Shown in pieces: positions 46,601-58,793 of a DNA stretch of 64,000 nt; the stretch's first letter is position 1; every line of letters begins with the position of its first letter. The translations under genes were made by a program, and so were the position numbers. The notes under the pieces are model-generated. The model did not search any database and was not told where the DNA came from. It saw nothing but the letters and a program-made list of their open reading frames with translations. The DNA comes from Nectonema munidae (Eukaryota > Nematomorpha > Nectonematoida > Nectonematidae), in assembly GCA_030549495.1 (NCBI GenBank), contig JAUIRK010000960.1, positions 711,501-775,500 of the forward strand, in the 5' to 3' direction.

Positions 46601-49600
46601 TTAAGAATAAAACGCGGTGAATCGATATAAATCTTAATAGTTTTTTTTTAATTTAAGTAAATCCATTAATAATAATTGAAATATTGAATTTACATAAATT
46701 TGTATAAATCTTGAAAGCACTCTTTATGCGAGTTGTAATAACAAAATGTCTTTTTACTGTTTTTAAACTGGAAATATTTGAAAAAAATTTCCTCCAATCA
46801 GTAAAAAACTAATCCAATTTTAAATTTTACTATACAAGATGATAATAATTTCTCTGTGATTTCACTTTTTGAAAACCTTCCTTTCACCATCTAGTAGTCA
46901 ATAGCTTGTTTTTTCCAAGCACAATCAAGATAGCAATGCACATGTTTAAAGGTAATAGGATATAATGAATGAAATTTTTACCACTGAAAAATAGATCTAA
47001 AACAAAATAAAAAAAAGATGTATGAAAAATCGGTGATCTCGAAGGTAAGGAGCGCAGCAAAGGAATTCAAAAATTCAAAAAAAAGGAAGAGGAATTCTTC
47101 CTCTTCAAATGTGTCTTGTTTATAATGTTTAGCAAAAAAGCATACCATTCCATCGACGTTCTATCAACACAAATGGAAAGAGATCAAACGAAAATTCATT
47201 ATTAGGGGTATGGTGATGTGAAGATTGAGCACGCAACAATAAATCTCCAAACATTTATTAGTCTAAAAGCTAAATCTTTGAAATAATTTTTCGAATATCA
47301 GTTTTAAAGACATACCAACAAATATAATTTGACTGATTTAGATTTTTACAAAGAAGAAAAGAAATTCAATTTTGATTATTATATTATTCTATCTTCGAGA
47401 ATATGTTAGTGGGCATAGAGATGTCAAACGAAACATGTCAAATTTATCTTCTTTTTTTCAAACAATGATATGAATGAGGGCGGAGCCTTATAAAAGCGCT
47501 TTTGCGATCTAGTTTTTATAAATTCTTTTTCGTGCATTCTTTGTGGTATCTTTCATAATTGTTTGTTTGGATTTTAAACTTAACAACACACTTTTTATAT
47601 AGCTAGTTTTTGTCCTTGGGTAATATATGAAGTTTACTCGTCTTTATTTTTTGAAAGAATGAAAAGAGAATATCATGTGTCAATCAAACAACCGGGCATA
47701 AAGATAGGGAGATGGAGAGTTGTCTTGCTTCAAACTTGAAGTGTGAGGAATTATTCGCCCATTGACACATGACATGCTTCTTCCATTTGCTATTCCTTTA
47801 TCCAATAAAGCTGTATTTTCCAGCTGTGCACTGATAGTGCAACATCACCCCACAGTGAAATAAGAATCCACTTCACATTGCAAAGATCTTCTCCGATTTT
47901 GTCATATTGACATGAACAGGTGTTGCATTTGTTTGAGGCATTGGTATGAAGGTGTGTATGTGTATGCCTAATAAAGTTTGTGTCAAGAATGTCAAAAAAT
48001 GTATATTGTATATTTAAATGTAGGTAGATATGTATGTACGAAACACTAACCCTAATTCTAACACTAAACCTAACCCAGATAATACTATTATAAATCTTAT
48101 GCATTAAGGCTCATTCATAAATTGGTTGAGTGCTTGTCAATCAACGAATTTGCAAATTGAGGAACAAATTGGAATCGTCAAAATCAGCGATAGAGTGATA
48201 TATTTTCATTGACTTTATTCGAAGTAGATGGATGCCTCATGATCTCTGCAAAAGCTGCACAGCCAAAGAATGCCAGCATCTTTCCACGTTTCGATGACAA
48301 ATATCAAATCTTTAAAAATATTTTGCTTTTTGCGTCAAACAAAACCACTCTAGGCATGAAGAAAATGCGCTTTAACATTCGAGAAGTGTGAAAATATTCA
48401 GTTATGATTGATGGAGATTCTACAATAGACATGATAACTTTTTCCTTATAAAGTGGGCAAGAAGAAAAAAGCAAAGTATTAATTATGCTTCCTTGGTTCA
48501 AAAAATAATTCTGGAAGAGGTGAAAAATCTGTGAACTATCAAATTCCTCTCATCAAGTTTGCTTTTTTTACTTTTTTAGGTAATGTATTTTTTTATACTT
48601 TAATCAAAAAAAGTGTTTTTCTAAACATAAATACCTAATTCTATTTTGGTGAAAAAATAATACTTCATTTTATTGACAGTATTAGTCAGAGTATAATGCC
48701 AGTGTAAAACACTTAACTTTGACATCCTTATAACTAAATGTAAAGGGATTGATTGCTTGCGTGCTTAAATTCCCCTAAACCAAATAAATATAGCAAGGAT
48801 TTTATAGATTAGCTTCAAAAAGGCTTCAAAAACATTCAATGATGTTTTCCCTTTTGAAAGGTATCTACAAATAGTTGATTATATTTCTTGTGATAAGGAT
48901 AAATATGTTTGTATTTCAACGTTAAGACTTACCATCTATCAAAGAAATGAAAAAATGAATTAAATTTAAATACAGCCTTTTTCATCACTATTTTCAACAT
49001 ATGGATACATAGCACTAACTTTTTCAAGTGAAAACAATCCTAATCACATCTTTTACTTCTTGCATTTCTTTTGTTGTTTTAGCATTCAAAGAAAAAGTAC
49101 ACCTTCTTAAGGAGGCACATATGGAGATGTAGTTAGTACCAACTAACATCAGGCATTTTATTGACAAAAAATAAATTTGTAAATATGATATGATTTCTCA
49201 ATTTTAAAGCTTCATTTAAAATTTTAATATGCATCCGTGATTAGCATAGTGTATTTAGCTTTTTTCTGAATTAGATTTGGCAAAGCATTCTTGCTACTTT
49301 TTTAACTCTAGCTCAGAAGTTTCGAATAAAATCGGCTTGCAATATGAGGAAATTGCACAAAAATACGAATACATCCGATGAAGAACGAATAAAAGACGAA
49401 GAAAGAGATTTACCTTCTTTAAAAAAATCGGTAAATGATGATTATTTTGGATGAATGAGGGGGAGTGAATTCTTTCACAATACAGAGAGAGAAAATTGGC
49501 AGCCATATCACAAGCAAATTCATGCCATTCATTCTTTCAGCCATAAATGTAAAATGGAAAGGTGTAGTACGCACAAAGACACATCAAATTCGCACTCAAC

Positions 49601-50800
49601 GCCCCCTTAGATGTCATTTTTTGAAGAAACGCCCCCTTTCGCATAAAATATGCAATCGCTTTGATATTACTGAATGGAACATAGTTCAGTCCATAGACGC
49701 AACGAAACTGCTTGATAAATAAAATAAATATAATTGACATACTTAAAAAACCTGACAACTCTCACACGTCACTTCGTTTATTTAATAAGAGCGAATCAAT
49801 GTGTGTGCAAAAAGTACGCTATTTTTAGGAAATGCAACTCCGTGGATTTTGAGGGACCATTCGCTTTACCAAATGAATGGAAAGGGAGGTAGCCAAGGCT
49901 ACCCCTCGACTTCACTTCATTTTCTTCCGGGGTCGCTTCGATACAGGCAAAATTCATGCAAAATTCGCGTGTTTAAAACTTTTTGCTGATTAAATTGCTT
50001 ACCCTTTCTTGGTAAATTTTATGCACTGATTCAATGCCTCATCTTCAGCCCCAAATCTATAATTTTACACTTCTATCAAAACTTTTTCCTTTTGACTATG
50101 TTCCATTTATAATCATTTGCACAAAAGTCTTTTCCGTTTTATAGCAGAGCTTCTTTGCTTCTTAAAAAATGCAGCATTATTTCTTGCAGATTTTTAATTT
50201 ATAACTGTTATAAACGTAGAGTCATTAATTTTTACTGACAAAGTAGGTGAATAATTAACAAATTAGGTAATTACAAACTAAATAAGGAAATGCCTATCAA
50301 TAATGGCCTTTGCAGCCATCTACTCTACAAACTTCAACTATTTCAAAGTTTTTTGGGTTAAACTTATGCGCAACGTGAAAATTTAAGCATTGGAAAAAAG
50401 TTACCGATAAACATGGCAGCTAAAATAAAAAATATAAACATTTTGAATGAATGGATCGCTTTACCTTTGGCCAAAAGAAAAAAGGTTGGCGTGACAAAAG
50501 CTTACTTTCTAAAATCGGAAAAAAGTAGAATAAAAGTTTTGAGAAAAAGTCAAAATTTAGTGATTTTTGGCAGCAGAGTTAAAGACTTTTCTTACCCATC
50601 GTCATTGCATCGATGACTAAATGGAAATATTGATGATTAAGCTTACTCATTGAATTCATCGATAAATTCGTTAAGTCTTAAATCTTACTTTCTCGTGTGT
50701 ATGCTAAACGAAAAAAAATGGAATCAGCATCAAGGCGAAAAATGATAGCATGACTTTCGGTTTCACCCTTTCATCGTTTTAAACAGAAAAAGAGATAGAA
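46601..50800. other. Intergenic stretch, no supported gene
   Basis: Only short frames without family resemblance are seen. On the minus strand at about 47840-47680 a frame reads CTISAQLENTALLDKG then CVNGRIIPHTSS. It shares the word TGCACTATCAGTG with the candidate exon at 50847-51203 but has an upstream stop and no acceptor. Confidence 0.4.
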
Positions 50801-50846
50801 AGAGATTTGTGTGTGTGTGTGTGGCAAATTATTGAATACTACTTAC

Positions 50847-51203
50847 GTAATAAATTAACATTGAAGGTTTTCAATATACCATCCCCTACCAAATCTGCAA
50901 GCATTGGATCAGCATTCGGAATTCCAACCAAAACAGTTTCAGACATTTGAGGCGTGTACGTTAGGACTGCCGTGTACATGAATGGAGCAGCGCCCATGGC
51001 AGGATCCATTTGCATAGCTACCATGTATTGCATGGGATCTGGCACAGTAGCTGTCACCAAAACACCGTTTACTGAGTATCCGGGCATGAACGCACGATCG
51101 CCGTCATCATCACACGTAGCAATGACTGTGAGAGAGATGGGTTCTTCGAGCAGAGCATCTACAGTTTCTGTGGCCGTATCCATCTCACTGATAGTGCATG
51201 CTC
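50847..51203 (-). CDS. Internal exon of an unidentified gene, phase 1-1
   Basis: The minus strand has a pyrimidine-rich acceptor (TTTTTGTTGTACAG) and a consensus donor (TTAC|GTAAGT) bounding 357 bases open in one frame: two bases, 118 codons, one base. Both flanking introns are therefore phase 1, the pattern typical of exons that encode one extracellular module. The product includes CTISEMDTATETVDALLEE, TVIATCDDDGDRAFMPGYS, VNGVLVTATVPDPMQYM and LVGIPNADPMLADLVGDGIL. It has two Cys about 30 residues apart, is acidic and beta-strand-like, and has clearly higher GC than its surroundings. I do not recognise the family. No neighbouring exon could be placed. Confidence 0.65.
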
Positions 51204-51914
51204 CTGTACAACAAAAATAGTGCTGAAAAAGCTAAATTTCGATTGTCTTTATCCAAATCTTTTATGAATCCGTGATCTTCCATGTGAAGGAGAAGTACTA
51301 AGGCGTTGCAAAGAATGATTATAATGAAAATTGAGCACACCGTAAATTGAATCTTAGGATTAAATTATTGGCGAAAAGTCTTCTGCAAGAACGCGCCATT
51401 CATTTTCCAAATGAGGGCAAGTGTCACTCAAAAGTTTCACAACTACCGAATTTCTCAAGTTTTTAGGCGGTAAATGAAGAGATTAATCGCAAGATGTTTA
51501 ATGTCTGGTTGTTCAGATTTCCTCTTTTTACTATCATTTAAAAAAAGTTATCCCCGTAGTTTATCAGGGTTATAAAAATACAATACCCGTTTAAAGTGAA
51601 ATAGCTTTGTTGAAGAATACATTTTTTTCTCTAAATTATAAAGATATATTCAAAATGAGGTTCCCAAAATTAAAACAAACTTAGAAAATTTGTATATAAC
51701 ATATTTTGTAAGAAACTTCTTTTGTTTCTAAAGTGCTATGAATTGAATTCTATCTTTCTTTTAAAATTAATCTTTCAGTTGTGACAAATGTAAGGATATA
51801 AATATGAAATGTTAAGCCTTAAAATTTTGCAACTATTTAAATTTGTTGCATTTTCGCAACACTGGGCTATGCCATGTTCCCAAAATTTAGGGTATGCATT
51901 TAAAATCGTTTTAA

Positions 51915-52044
51915 CCCATTTAAGACCAAGCAAAGCAGACGATATCTAAAAAAACGCAGACGATGTATATTCAAAGTCATTGAAAAAAGCAGACGAAGAT
52001 GAAATTACTTATGTTCCAAAATAGGAACATTGGTCGTAAATGGG
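51915..52044 (+). mobile_element. TTAA-type MITE, copy 2
   Basis: 130 bp flanked by TTAA on both sides (51911-51914 and 52045-52048), with ends CCCATTTAAGACCAA and TTGGTCGTAAATGGG. The interior contains GCAGACGA three times. It is the inverse of 37146-37278. Confidence 0.88.
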
Positions 52045-52214
52045 TTAACCAAAAGAAAAGAAAACTACACAGTTTACTATTGCCAAACGTGTATCAAAGG
52101 CTGCTTAATTTTATGAAATTTTGTAAAAATCTAAAAGCCTAACGCTGGATAAAGATCATAGCATTCAAAAATCACTTTAAAATCATTTTGAAGTGTAATA
52201 CTAAGTGTGCCTTT

Positions 52215-52346
52215 CTTTAGAGAACCCTTATCTAGGAGGCAAGAATGCATTCTTGTATCGACAATGGGTAATGAGGGCCAGGTCTGGTTTCGAACTCAAG
52301 GCCTTAAGGTATGTAAGTGAGATATACCTAACCAGCAGCCCTTAAC
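52215..52346 (-). repeat. tRNA-derived SINE, diverged copy
   Basis: On the minus strand GGGCTGCTGGTTAGGTATATC (A box), GAGTTCGAAACC (B box) and a tail with TTGTCGATACAAGAATGCAT follow the order of the 44161 SINE but are diverged. Confidence 0.65.
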
Positions 52347-52673
52347 TATTATTGACTAGTTTCGTGTGTACGACGTAAAAGGCCGGTGTTTACATCCTCT
52401 ATGATAAACGAAAATCTAAAAAATTTTGGTATAAAAACACGATAACAAAATAAATTTTAATATTTATATATTAATATTTTAATTTGAAATAAATTTTTGA
52501 TGAAAATCAATAGGGTATTGAACCATAATAGTTTATCGTAAATTTGTTTGCCACACGTTGTTACTTTGTGACTATGTATAGCAGATATAATAACTACAAT
52601 ATATATCATCATGAATCTATAATAATAAACGATCAGCATATAAAAATGTAAAGTAGGTGAAATATAGTATACA

Positions 52674-52775
52674 CTAGCCGGTCCCGTTTAGCAACTTATC
52701 AGATCATATAAAAATACACACTACCAATGATACTATGTTTCGAGCGAAGCGAGAAACGACCACCGGACCGCCTAG
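52674..52775 (+). mobile_element. Helitron-like terminus or 102-bp mini-element
   Basis: The segment 52733-52775 (ATGTTTCGAGCGAAGCGAGA, then AACGACCACCGGACC and a final CTAG followed by T) closely matches the 3' end of the Helitron at 62176-62219. Its left end CTAGCCGGTCCCG is inverted relative to the right end CGGACCGCCTAG. Helitrons end in CTAG/CTRR and insert next to T; short inverted ends occur in Helentron-type relatives. Confidence 0.55.
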
Positions 52776-52999
52776 TTTTTATATAAGATTATTTTAGATC
52801 CCTGACATGTTTTACAAATGTTTTCAACTATAATATAATTGAACGAGAGGATTCGATCCTAACTTTAAAAATAAGGTAAAGTATAAGATATCAAGATGAG
52901 CTTGAATGCTGCTTTAAATTTAGTTCAAGATGAAAAGAGAGAAACTTAAATGATTCATATCACACACCCAAATGATAGCCAACGTTCTTTTTGGTTCTT

Positions 53000-54980
53000 T
53001 TCAAAGATTCGTGTGGCGCTGAAAATGATGATAAAGATGATGAAACAGATCATTTTTCTAAAAGTATGCTCGAAGCTGACGCTGAAGTTCTTTTTTACGA
53101 TCGTAGTGATCAAGTTATGAATATCAATAAACATGCAACTTCACATAACTCAGGAGAATGGATCAATGGAGAAGTTTTGCATTTAAATTTACTTAAAAGG
53201 ATTGAAATCGCTTCTTGAAAGGCTTTCCAACTATTTTTATTCAATCATATGATATTGGAAACAATTATATTAATTTTCCTATTGTTTATGCTAATAAAAA
53301 AGGAGTGAGATTTCACATGGAGAGGGATGAGAACTGAAGGTATTTTTGTATATTACTTCTAAGAGGTTGTGTTGAATGTAGGAAGAGGTCTATGTATTGG
53401 GTAGGTAGTCTTGACACAAACAACCAAGCTACAACGCAATCCATGTCAAGGGAGTAGATTTAATAAAACTTTTTAAGTGTTTATATTTCAGTGATAGAGC
53501 TCAGACAAGTGATGTATTTTTATCAACTAACGACAAAATAACTAAAATGCGACCACTCGTTGATGAATTGATTGAAGAGACTTTTTGAAAAACATGCTCC
53601 GTCAATCAAATATTTGAACAGGCAGTGAGAAACAAGACCATGCGTTTTGGATGTAAAGTTTTTTGTTTAAATTTAGATTCTAGTTTTCTAAAAAATTTTG
53701 AAATACAGTAAAACCTCGTTATCTCGAATTTGAAGGGACTAAACAAAAACTTCGAGATATCCAGGTGTTCGAGATATCCAAAATATCAAGAAAACTATTA
53801 TCAAGTCCATTTTTTGAAAAATAAGTATCGACCGGTATGTTTTTTGTCTGCTTGTTAGATCTAAAGTAACTCTGCTAAAATAAACAGATCCTGATATCTT
53901 TTTAAAGTGCATTTTATTTTAAATCAACGTCAGTAAGTCGGACTCAAGGAAACAGAAAGTCCAAAAAATGGTAGATGATTTGATGAAGGCATAAAAAAAT
54001 GGAAATCCATGATCATCACACATCGTATGCCTAGTTTTACATCACTTCTCTAAGCAGCTTTGATGATGTTGACATATTACTTTCATTAAGATTTTCATTA
54101 CAAACTTAATTTATTGAAGAAAAATATGGCAACAATTTTTCCATAAATAAAATTTTAAACACTGAAATTTATTGGAGAGAAGGGGGAGAGGAGCAAAATG
54201 GAGTTTTGCCCCCTAGGAAAACATTAGGTGGAGGGGAGGGGGAAAGGGTCCCTGATATATTGCTGCAATATTGCTAGAGAACATTTATTTTTTATTATTT
54301 AGTGTTTTGTTGTAAATGATTATTTACGTATGTAAAAAGTTCGAGATAAACATAGTAAATTTGATGCATCAAGGAATAAATGGGTTACAAAATCTCCCTC
54401 TCTAGAAAGTTTGATTTGGAATATCGTTTTGAGCCTGCTAAATGAGAGATACATCCATAAAGAAGTGTTCATTGATCATTATTTTTCATCTTTAAAGTTA
54501 TTAGAAGAACTAAATAAAAAAGGAATTTCACGCACCGAAGTGATTAGAAATGATCGTATAAAAAATGCCATTTCAATAAAAAATTAATAGAAGGACGGGT
54601 ATTTATGCTAAGGTAAATAATGCTACAAATATAGGCATTGTTTCGTGGAAAGATAGCGGGATATTTAACGTCATTTCTAATACCACCATTTATATGTTCA
54701 CCCTTTAAAAAAAAATAAAACGATATAATGCTTTTTGAAGAAAATAATTCACATTTCTATTCCAAATTACATTCATCTCTATGATAAAAAAAATGGGATT
54801 CTCTACACGTACAGCATTAACTCAGAAAGTAAAAAGGTTTGGCTGATTTTAAAAGAGATGTAGTGTTAGAAACATTACAAAAACATGGGTAAAAAAGAAC
54901 ATCAAAGAATTTTGGAAGAAAAACAGTTGCATTCACAATTTCAAATGAATCTCCTTAGCATGGTGAGAAACATAGCAGCA
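53000..54980 (+). mobile_element. piggyBac transposase remnant
   Basis: Pieces in order are EADAEVLFYDRSDQVMNI (acidic N-terminus), KITKMRPLVDELIEE with FSDRAQTSDVFLSTND before it, a break caused by an insert at 53706-54350, VFIDHYFSSLKLLEELNKKG then ISRTEVIRNDRI, and WKDSGIFNVISNTT. These are standard DDE_Tnp_1_7 blocks (DKLxKVRPLID; DNYFTSxxLLxxLxxxGIxxTGTIRxNR; WKDxxxVxxLST). Many stops and frameshifts are present. It is not the same copy type as the element at 58282. Confidence 0.75.
53706..54350 (+). mobile_element. Tigger-like MITE inserted in the piggyBac remnant
   Basis: The left end CAGTAAAACCTCGTTATCTC followed by GAATTTG is the well-known Tigger/pogo type. The right end is GTTCGAGATAAACATAG with TA on each side. 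The insert separates the KVRPLIDEL and DHYFSSLKLL blocks of the transposase, so it postdates the piggyBac. No coding sequence inside. Confidence 0.65.
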
Positions 54981-56470
54981 TGGATAAGGAATCTAAAAGA
55001 ACGAGATATGGTGGAGTATGCCAATCTCAAACTCCTATAAAAATTTTTGTTAAATAAATATTTTCAGTTTTACATTTTTGTGTTCAAATTACTGAACATA
55101 TTTATTAAAATGATGTTTTATAAATAATGTAGTTTTGTGACATTTTGCGAGTCTTTTTGGTACACATTTTTTTGATAAATTCGAATTTGCGGTAATGAGT
55201 GTTTTACAAATGAACTTAACTTTGATTGGTGAAGGAAGTATCAAAAAGTTTGTAACATAAACCTTATTTAAGAACGATTCCTAATGCAATGTAATTGATC
55301 AATTTCTTACTGAATTTTTTGCTTTTTAGTACGCTGTAATCGCCACTGCCACATTTTTGTCACCCCGAAAAAGCATCGTTTTACTTCTTCAAATCCTATG
55401 TTGCGTTGGAAAGTCTATTTTAGCGTAAATTTCATTGGAAATCGTTGTGATCTTAACATTTTTTCATTGACTGCTATCATGACATTTCGAAATTTATGAA
55501 ATTTTTTATCAAATTTTTATGAAATTTATTTATAAAATGCAACTTGTAAAAAAATATTTAAAAGTGAAATTGCTTGATGACTAATTACCTGCTTTTAAGG
55601 TAAATGAGATTTAGAGTTTTACATCTTTTTCTTGTTTATATGATTTTGAATTTTGTTCTAAATTATGATTATTATTATGTTCATTTTTACCAGAAGTCAA
55701 TAAAGTCGAATTTTGTTTCCACTTAAAAAAGTCGTAGAAAAAAATGAATATCAGTTTTTGGATATATTAGAGAGATTTTTGTATTTTTTGCTCAATTAAT
55801 CCATAAAAGTTCATTTAATTGATTGGGTTAAATCATTTCTAATTCTTTGAAAGTTAAAAAAATAATAATTTTAGAATAATCACTTTCGTTTAAGACAGCA
55901 ATTTATTAGCATTACACATGAAGTGAAATAAAGCTTATTTTTAGTAAGGCTAATATAAAAAGAGGTCGTACATTGGGTTATGCGCGTTAGTAAAGAAATA
56001 AATTGCCATAAAATCGTGACGGAAGTATTTAGTGTTGGTGGGATTTAAAAGATTGGACACGTTCGAAAATAACAGTCAAATATTTCTTTTTTATTCAAAC
56101 CTGCCAGAGAACGAGGATATGAAAAAATCAATAAAATTTTCTCTAGTTTGGATTTCAAACTAAAAGAAATTGTAAAAGCATTTTTAACAAAAATTATAAA
56201 AAAAAATTCAAGACGGGAAATGTTTTAGTTTTATGATTTTTTTATTTCATCCATTTTTATAGTCAATTTATTAATACAAAAATGAAGAGTTATACGGTTT
56301 AATTTTTCAATTTTTAATAAATCATCCTCTTATGCGCTTGCCTTTTTGTTGACTGACAAGGGTCATTATTATTGATATTCAAGTACTTTTTTCCTTCAAT
56401 TAAATTCGAAGAAATTTCTGACTCCTTCGCGATTAATGAATTCACAACGGGAACCATTACATTTAATTGC
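54981..56470. other. AT-rich intergenic stretch, nothing seen
   Basis: No recognisable gene, repeat end or RNA. Confidence 0.5.
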
Positions 56471-56474
56471 TTAC

Positions 56475-56636
56475 AGATTCCTTTCAAATTTTACGCACTT
56501 AGTATACTATCATCGCATAATATTTCTGAAATATTACTAATATACTCAAATATTATACGAAAAACCTCAAATACTTGATTATGTTTATTAAAAAAATCAA
56601 TACTTCTATCCTTCCTATATCCAAATATGAAGACAC
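56475..56636 (+). repeat. About 155-bp direct repeat, copy 1
   Basis: TTTTACGCACTTAGTATACT and the following 135 bases, through AATATGAAGACACAAATAAA, recur at 61697-61846 in the same orientation with few differences and small indels. Confidence 0.85.
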
Positions 56637-57152
56637 AAATAAAAGGAGTTCAGCTTCGCGCGTAGCATCAGGCGGAGAAGGAATATGTCAAATTTCCTGC
56701 CTCCTATCGTTCATACCTCTGACACTAAACACCCGATTTTTGCTTCTTTAAAATTCAAAAACATGAATTACGATGCAAAAATGGGCAGAATGTTGCACCT
56801 TTTTTTGAAACTTTAATTCCAATACTACACTGAAACTTACGTTTACAAATTTCGCATTGCAAGAAAAAGGTTTTATCACTCATCATTTCGAGCTCAAACA
56901 AATCATCCATTCTTAACAAATAAGTGATTTTTCAGCTAAGACACATGATTACAAAAAATGACTTCCTTAGATTCTTGTGTAAAAAGTTAGTTTTTGGAAA
57001 AAATATGAGAATGTTTGTTTATTTGGATACAAAGCCAACATATTTTGTAAAAAAATTGCCCATCTGAATTTCATTTGCGCCCAGAAGTGGACAATTGAAG
57101 AATAAAAAAATTTCAAAGAATGATTGAAGAATCCTGACTTAAAGGAGATCCC

Positions 57153-57194
57153 ATGTTTCGCGCGTTAGCGAGAAGTGAAAGAGGAACTAACTAG
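57153..57194 (+). repeat. Helitron-like 3' terminus, diverged
   Basis: ATGTTTCGCGCGTTAGCGAG followed by AAGTGAAAGAGGAACTAACTAG resembles the ends at 52733 and 62176 and ends in CTAG. A still weaker relative (AGGTGAGAAGCGAAAGTGAC) lies at 1630. Confidence 0.4.
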
Positions 57195-57199
57195 GTTAA

Positions 57200-57322
57200 T
57201 CCGCTAACGACCAGAATAATAATCAGACGATATATAGTGTAAAGCAGAAGATGTGTATTGAAAAACATTAATAAACGCAGACGATTCACATTTTTGCAAA
57301 GTGGACTCTGGTCGATAATCGG
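57200..57322 (+). mobile_element. TTAA-type MITE, related family copy 3
   Basis: 123 bp between TTAA at 57196-57199 and TTAA at 57323-57326. The ends are TCCGCTAACGACCAG and the complement of CCGATTATCGACCAG. The interior has CAGACGATAT and GCAGACGATTCACATTTTTG. It is related to the copy at 58185. Confidence 0.85.
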
Positions 57323-57920
57323 TTAAGATAATACTTATAAGAATTCTACATATAAGATAGCACAGCGATGACATTGAGTAGATGTATTCAAACACAATTT
57401 AAATCGATGTTCTTTCCTTATTTGCGTTTGAATTTTGATCACGATAACAACGTCTTAGCAGTATTGAATTTTTTGATAAATATAAACATTTTTGCTTGGA
57501 GAAATACTTGCATGATTTGAAGCTGGCAATTCATGCTGTGGAACAAATATGGACTTATAAACCGAAACATACGCTAATTTCTTATCGAATGCTCAAACTG
57601 CGAGGAAAATAGTTGGCGTGCCTATGTTTCGCAAAAAGAGGGTGAAGATGAGCTATACCGTGAAGGGAACGAGCAAAAACTGCAAGGATGCCAAAGATCA
57701 GTAGATTTGTCGGAGAAGAAGACATGATTTGGGGGGAAAGGCGGTTCCTTCTGATTGCTTGTGCGAGTGTTGAGTGTCGGAAGAAAAGGCTTGAATGAGG
57801 GGATAGCAATGCGCGCAACGTTTTTAAGTGTGGCAGGCACGCTAAGTAGTGTCATGGCAGTAGAAAGCTGAGACCCTTCTCCCCTTCACTTACCTGCACT
57901 TCCACCAAAGCTCCTGCATC
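57323..57920. other. GC-richer patch without a supported gene
   Basis: 57600-57880 is less AT-rich than its surroundings and has two overlapping minus-strand open frames starting near 57855 and 57818. Neither looks like a known protein. A promoter or untranslated exon is possible. Confidence 0.3.
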
Positions 57921-57925
57921 TTGAA

Positions 57926-58024
57926 TTACAGCCCTCCACAACAACTAAGTAATTGGAGTTGGATTATAGGAGGTGAACTTTTGGTGCACACGTGCATGCG
58001 ATATTCTTGTTTGCACACTCCTGC
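57926..58024 (-). CDS. Candidate terminal exon of a cysteine-rich protein
   Basis: On the minus strand the acceptor AAACTTTTTCCTTTACTTCAG is strong. The following 32 codons in frame 0 read AGVCKQEYRMHVCTKSSPPI then IQLQLLSCCGGL and a stop. Four Cys in 32 residues, including a CC pair, resemble the end of a secreted cystine-rich module. I cannot name the family. No upstream exon was found; the next DNA on that strand is a piggyBac element. An alternative is a chance frame. Confidence 0.3.
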   Translation of the reverse strand, partial: AGVCKQEYRMHVCTKSSPPIIQLQLLSCCGGL

Positions 58025-58184
58025 CTGAAGTAAAGGAAAAAGTTTATGGAAGGTAAACAAAACTTTTTACAAAATAGAAAGTAGTAGTAGGTCAGCTCAA
58101 ATATATATACATATAAGGTATCATTAGTTATGCCGACAAGCTCACCTTTCTCCTATAACTTAAATACAATGCAGTCAGAATCTT

Positions 58185-58278
58185 TGACGAGAATAATCAG
58201 ACGATATCTAATGCAAAGCAGAAGATTTGTGTTTAAAAAACGCAGACGATTCACATTTTTGTACTGTGGTCGATAACC
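58185..58278 (+). mobile_element. TTAA-type MITE, copy 4, interrupted by a piggyBac
   Basis: It shares AATAATCAGACGATAT, GCAGAAGAT, ACGCAGACGATTCACATTTT and GGTCGATAA with the copy at 57200. Its right end, expected to finish CGG-TTAA, runs directly into the terminal repeat of the piggyBac at 58282, as if that element used the TTAA of the MITE. Confidence 0.7.
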
Positions 58279-58793
58279 TGACCTTCGCAAGACACACACG
58301 GGCTTTTTACTCCATTAAGCATTTTCAATGCCGTTTTTGATATAATATTTAATATATAACATATCAAAAAAATAGTATGTAAATTTATGTTATTTGCCAA
58401 TATCAAAAATATACTATTTTTTACAGACTCTAATTTTTTGCGGGTTTCATGACCTTAAGAGAAAATTTTTTCGAAAATTGAGTTTTAAAAAAACATGAGA
58501 GAAATTTTTTATGCATAAGGAGTGAAAATCTGTATGATATAATTATCAGATTATCTTGTGAATTTCATAAAAAAAATTAAAAAAAAATTTTAACGCCATC
58601 TTTAGCAAAAAAAAATTAAAATATTAATCTAAAAAAATTTTGGCTGCTTTTTGTAGCTAAAAAAATTTTAGAACTGAAAAAATGTTATAGAATAAGTAAA
58701 TTTTAGTTCTTATAAAGCAATAATTTTGAAAATAAAGCGCCTAAACTTAAACATAAAATATAAATCTGATGCTGAAGTTGACCCATAAATTAA

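Noticed and set aside
48036-48080. Telomeric repeat
   Set aside because: CTAAC-type words are irregular and short, without a fixed unit.
57582-57855. Two overlapping minus-strand frames in the GC-richer patch
   Set aside because: Low-complexity Ser/Pro-rich translations in both frames give no reason to prefer either.
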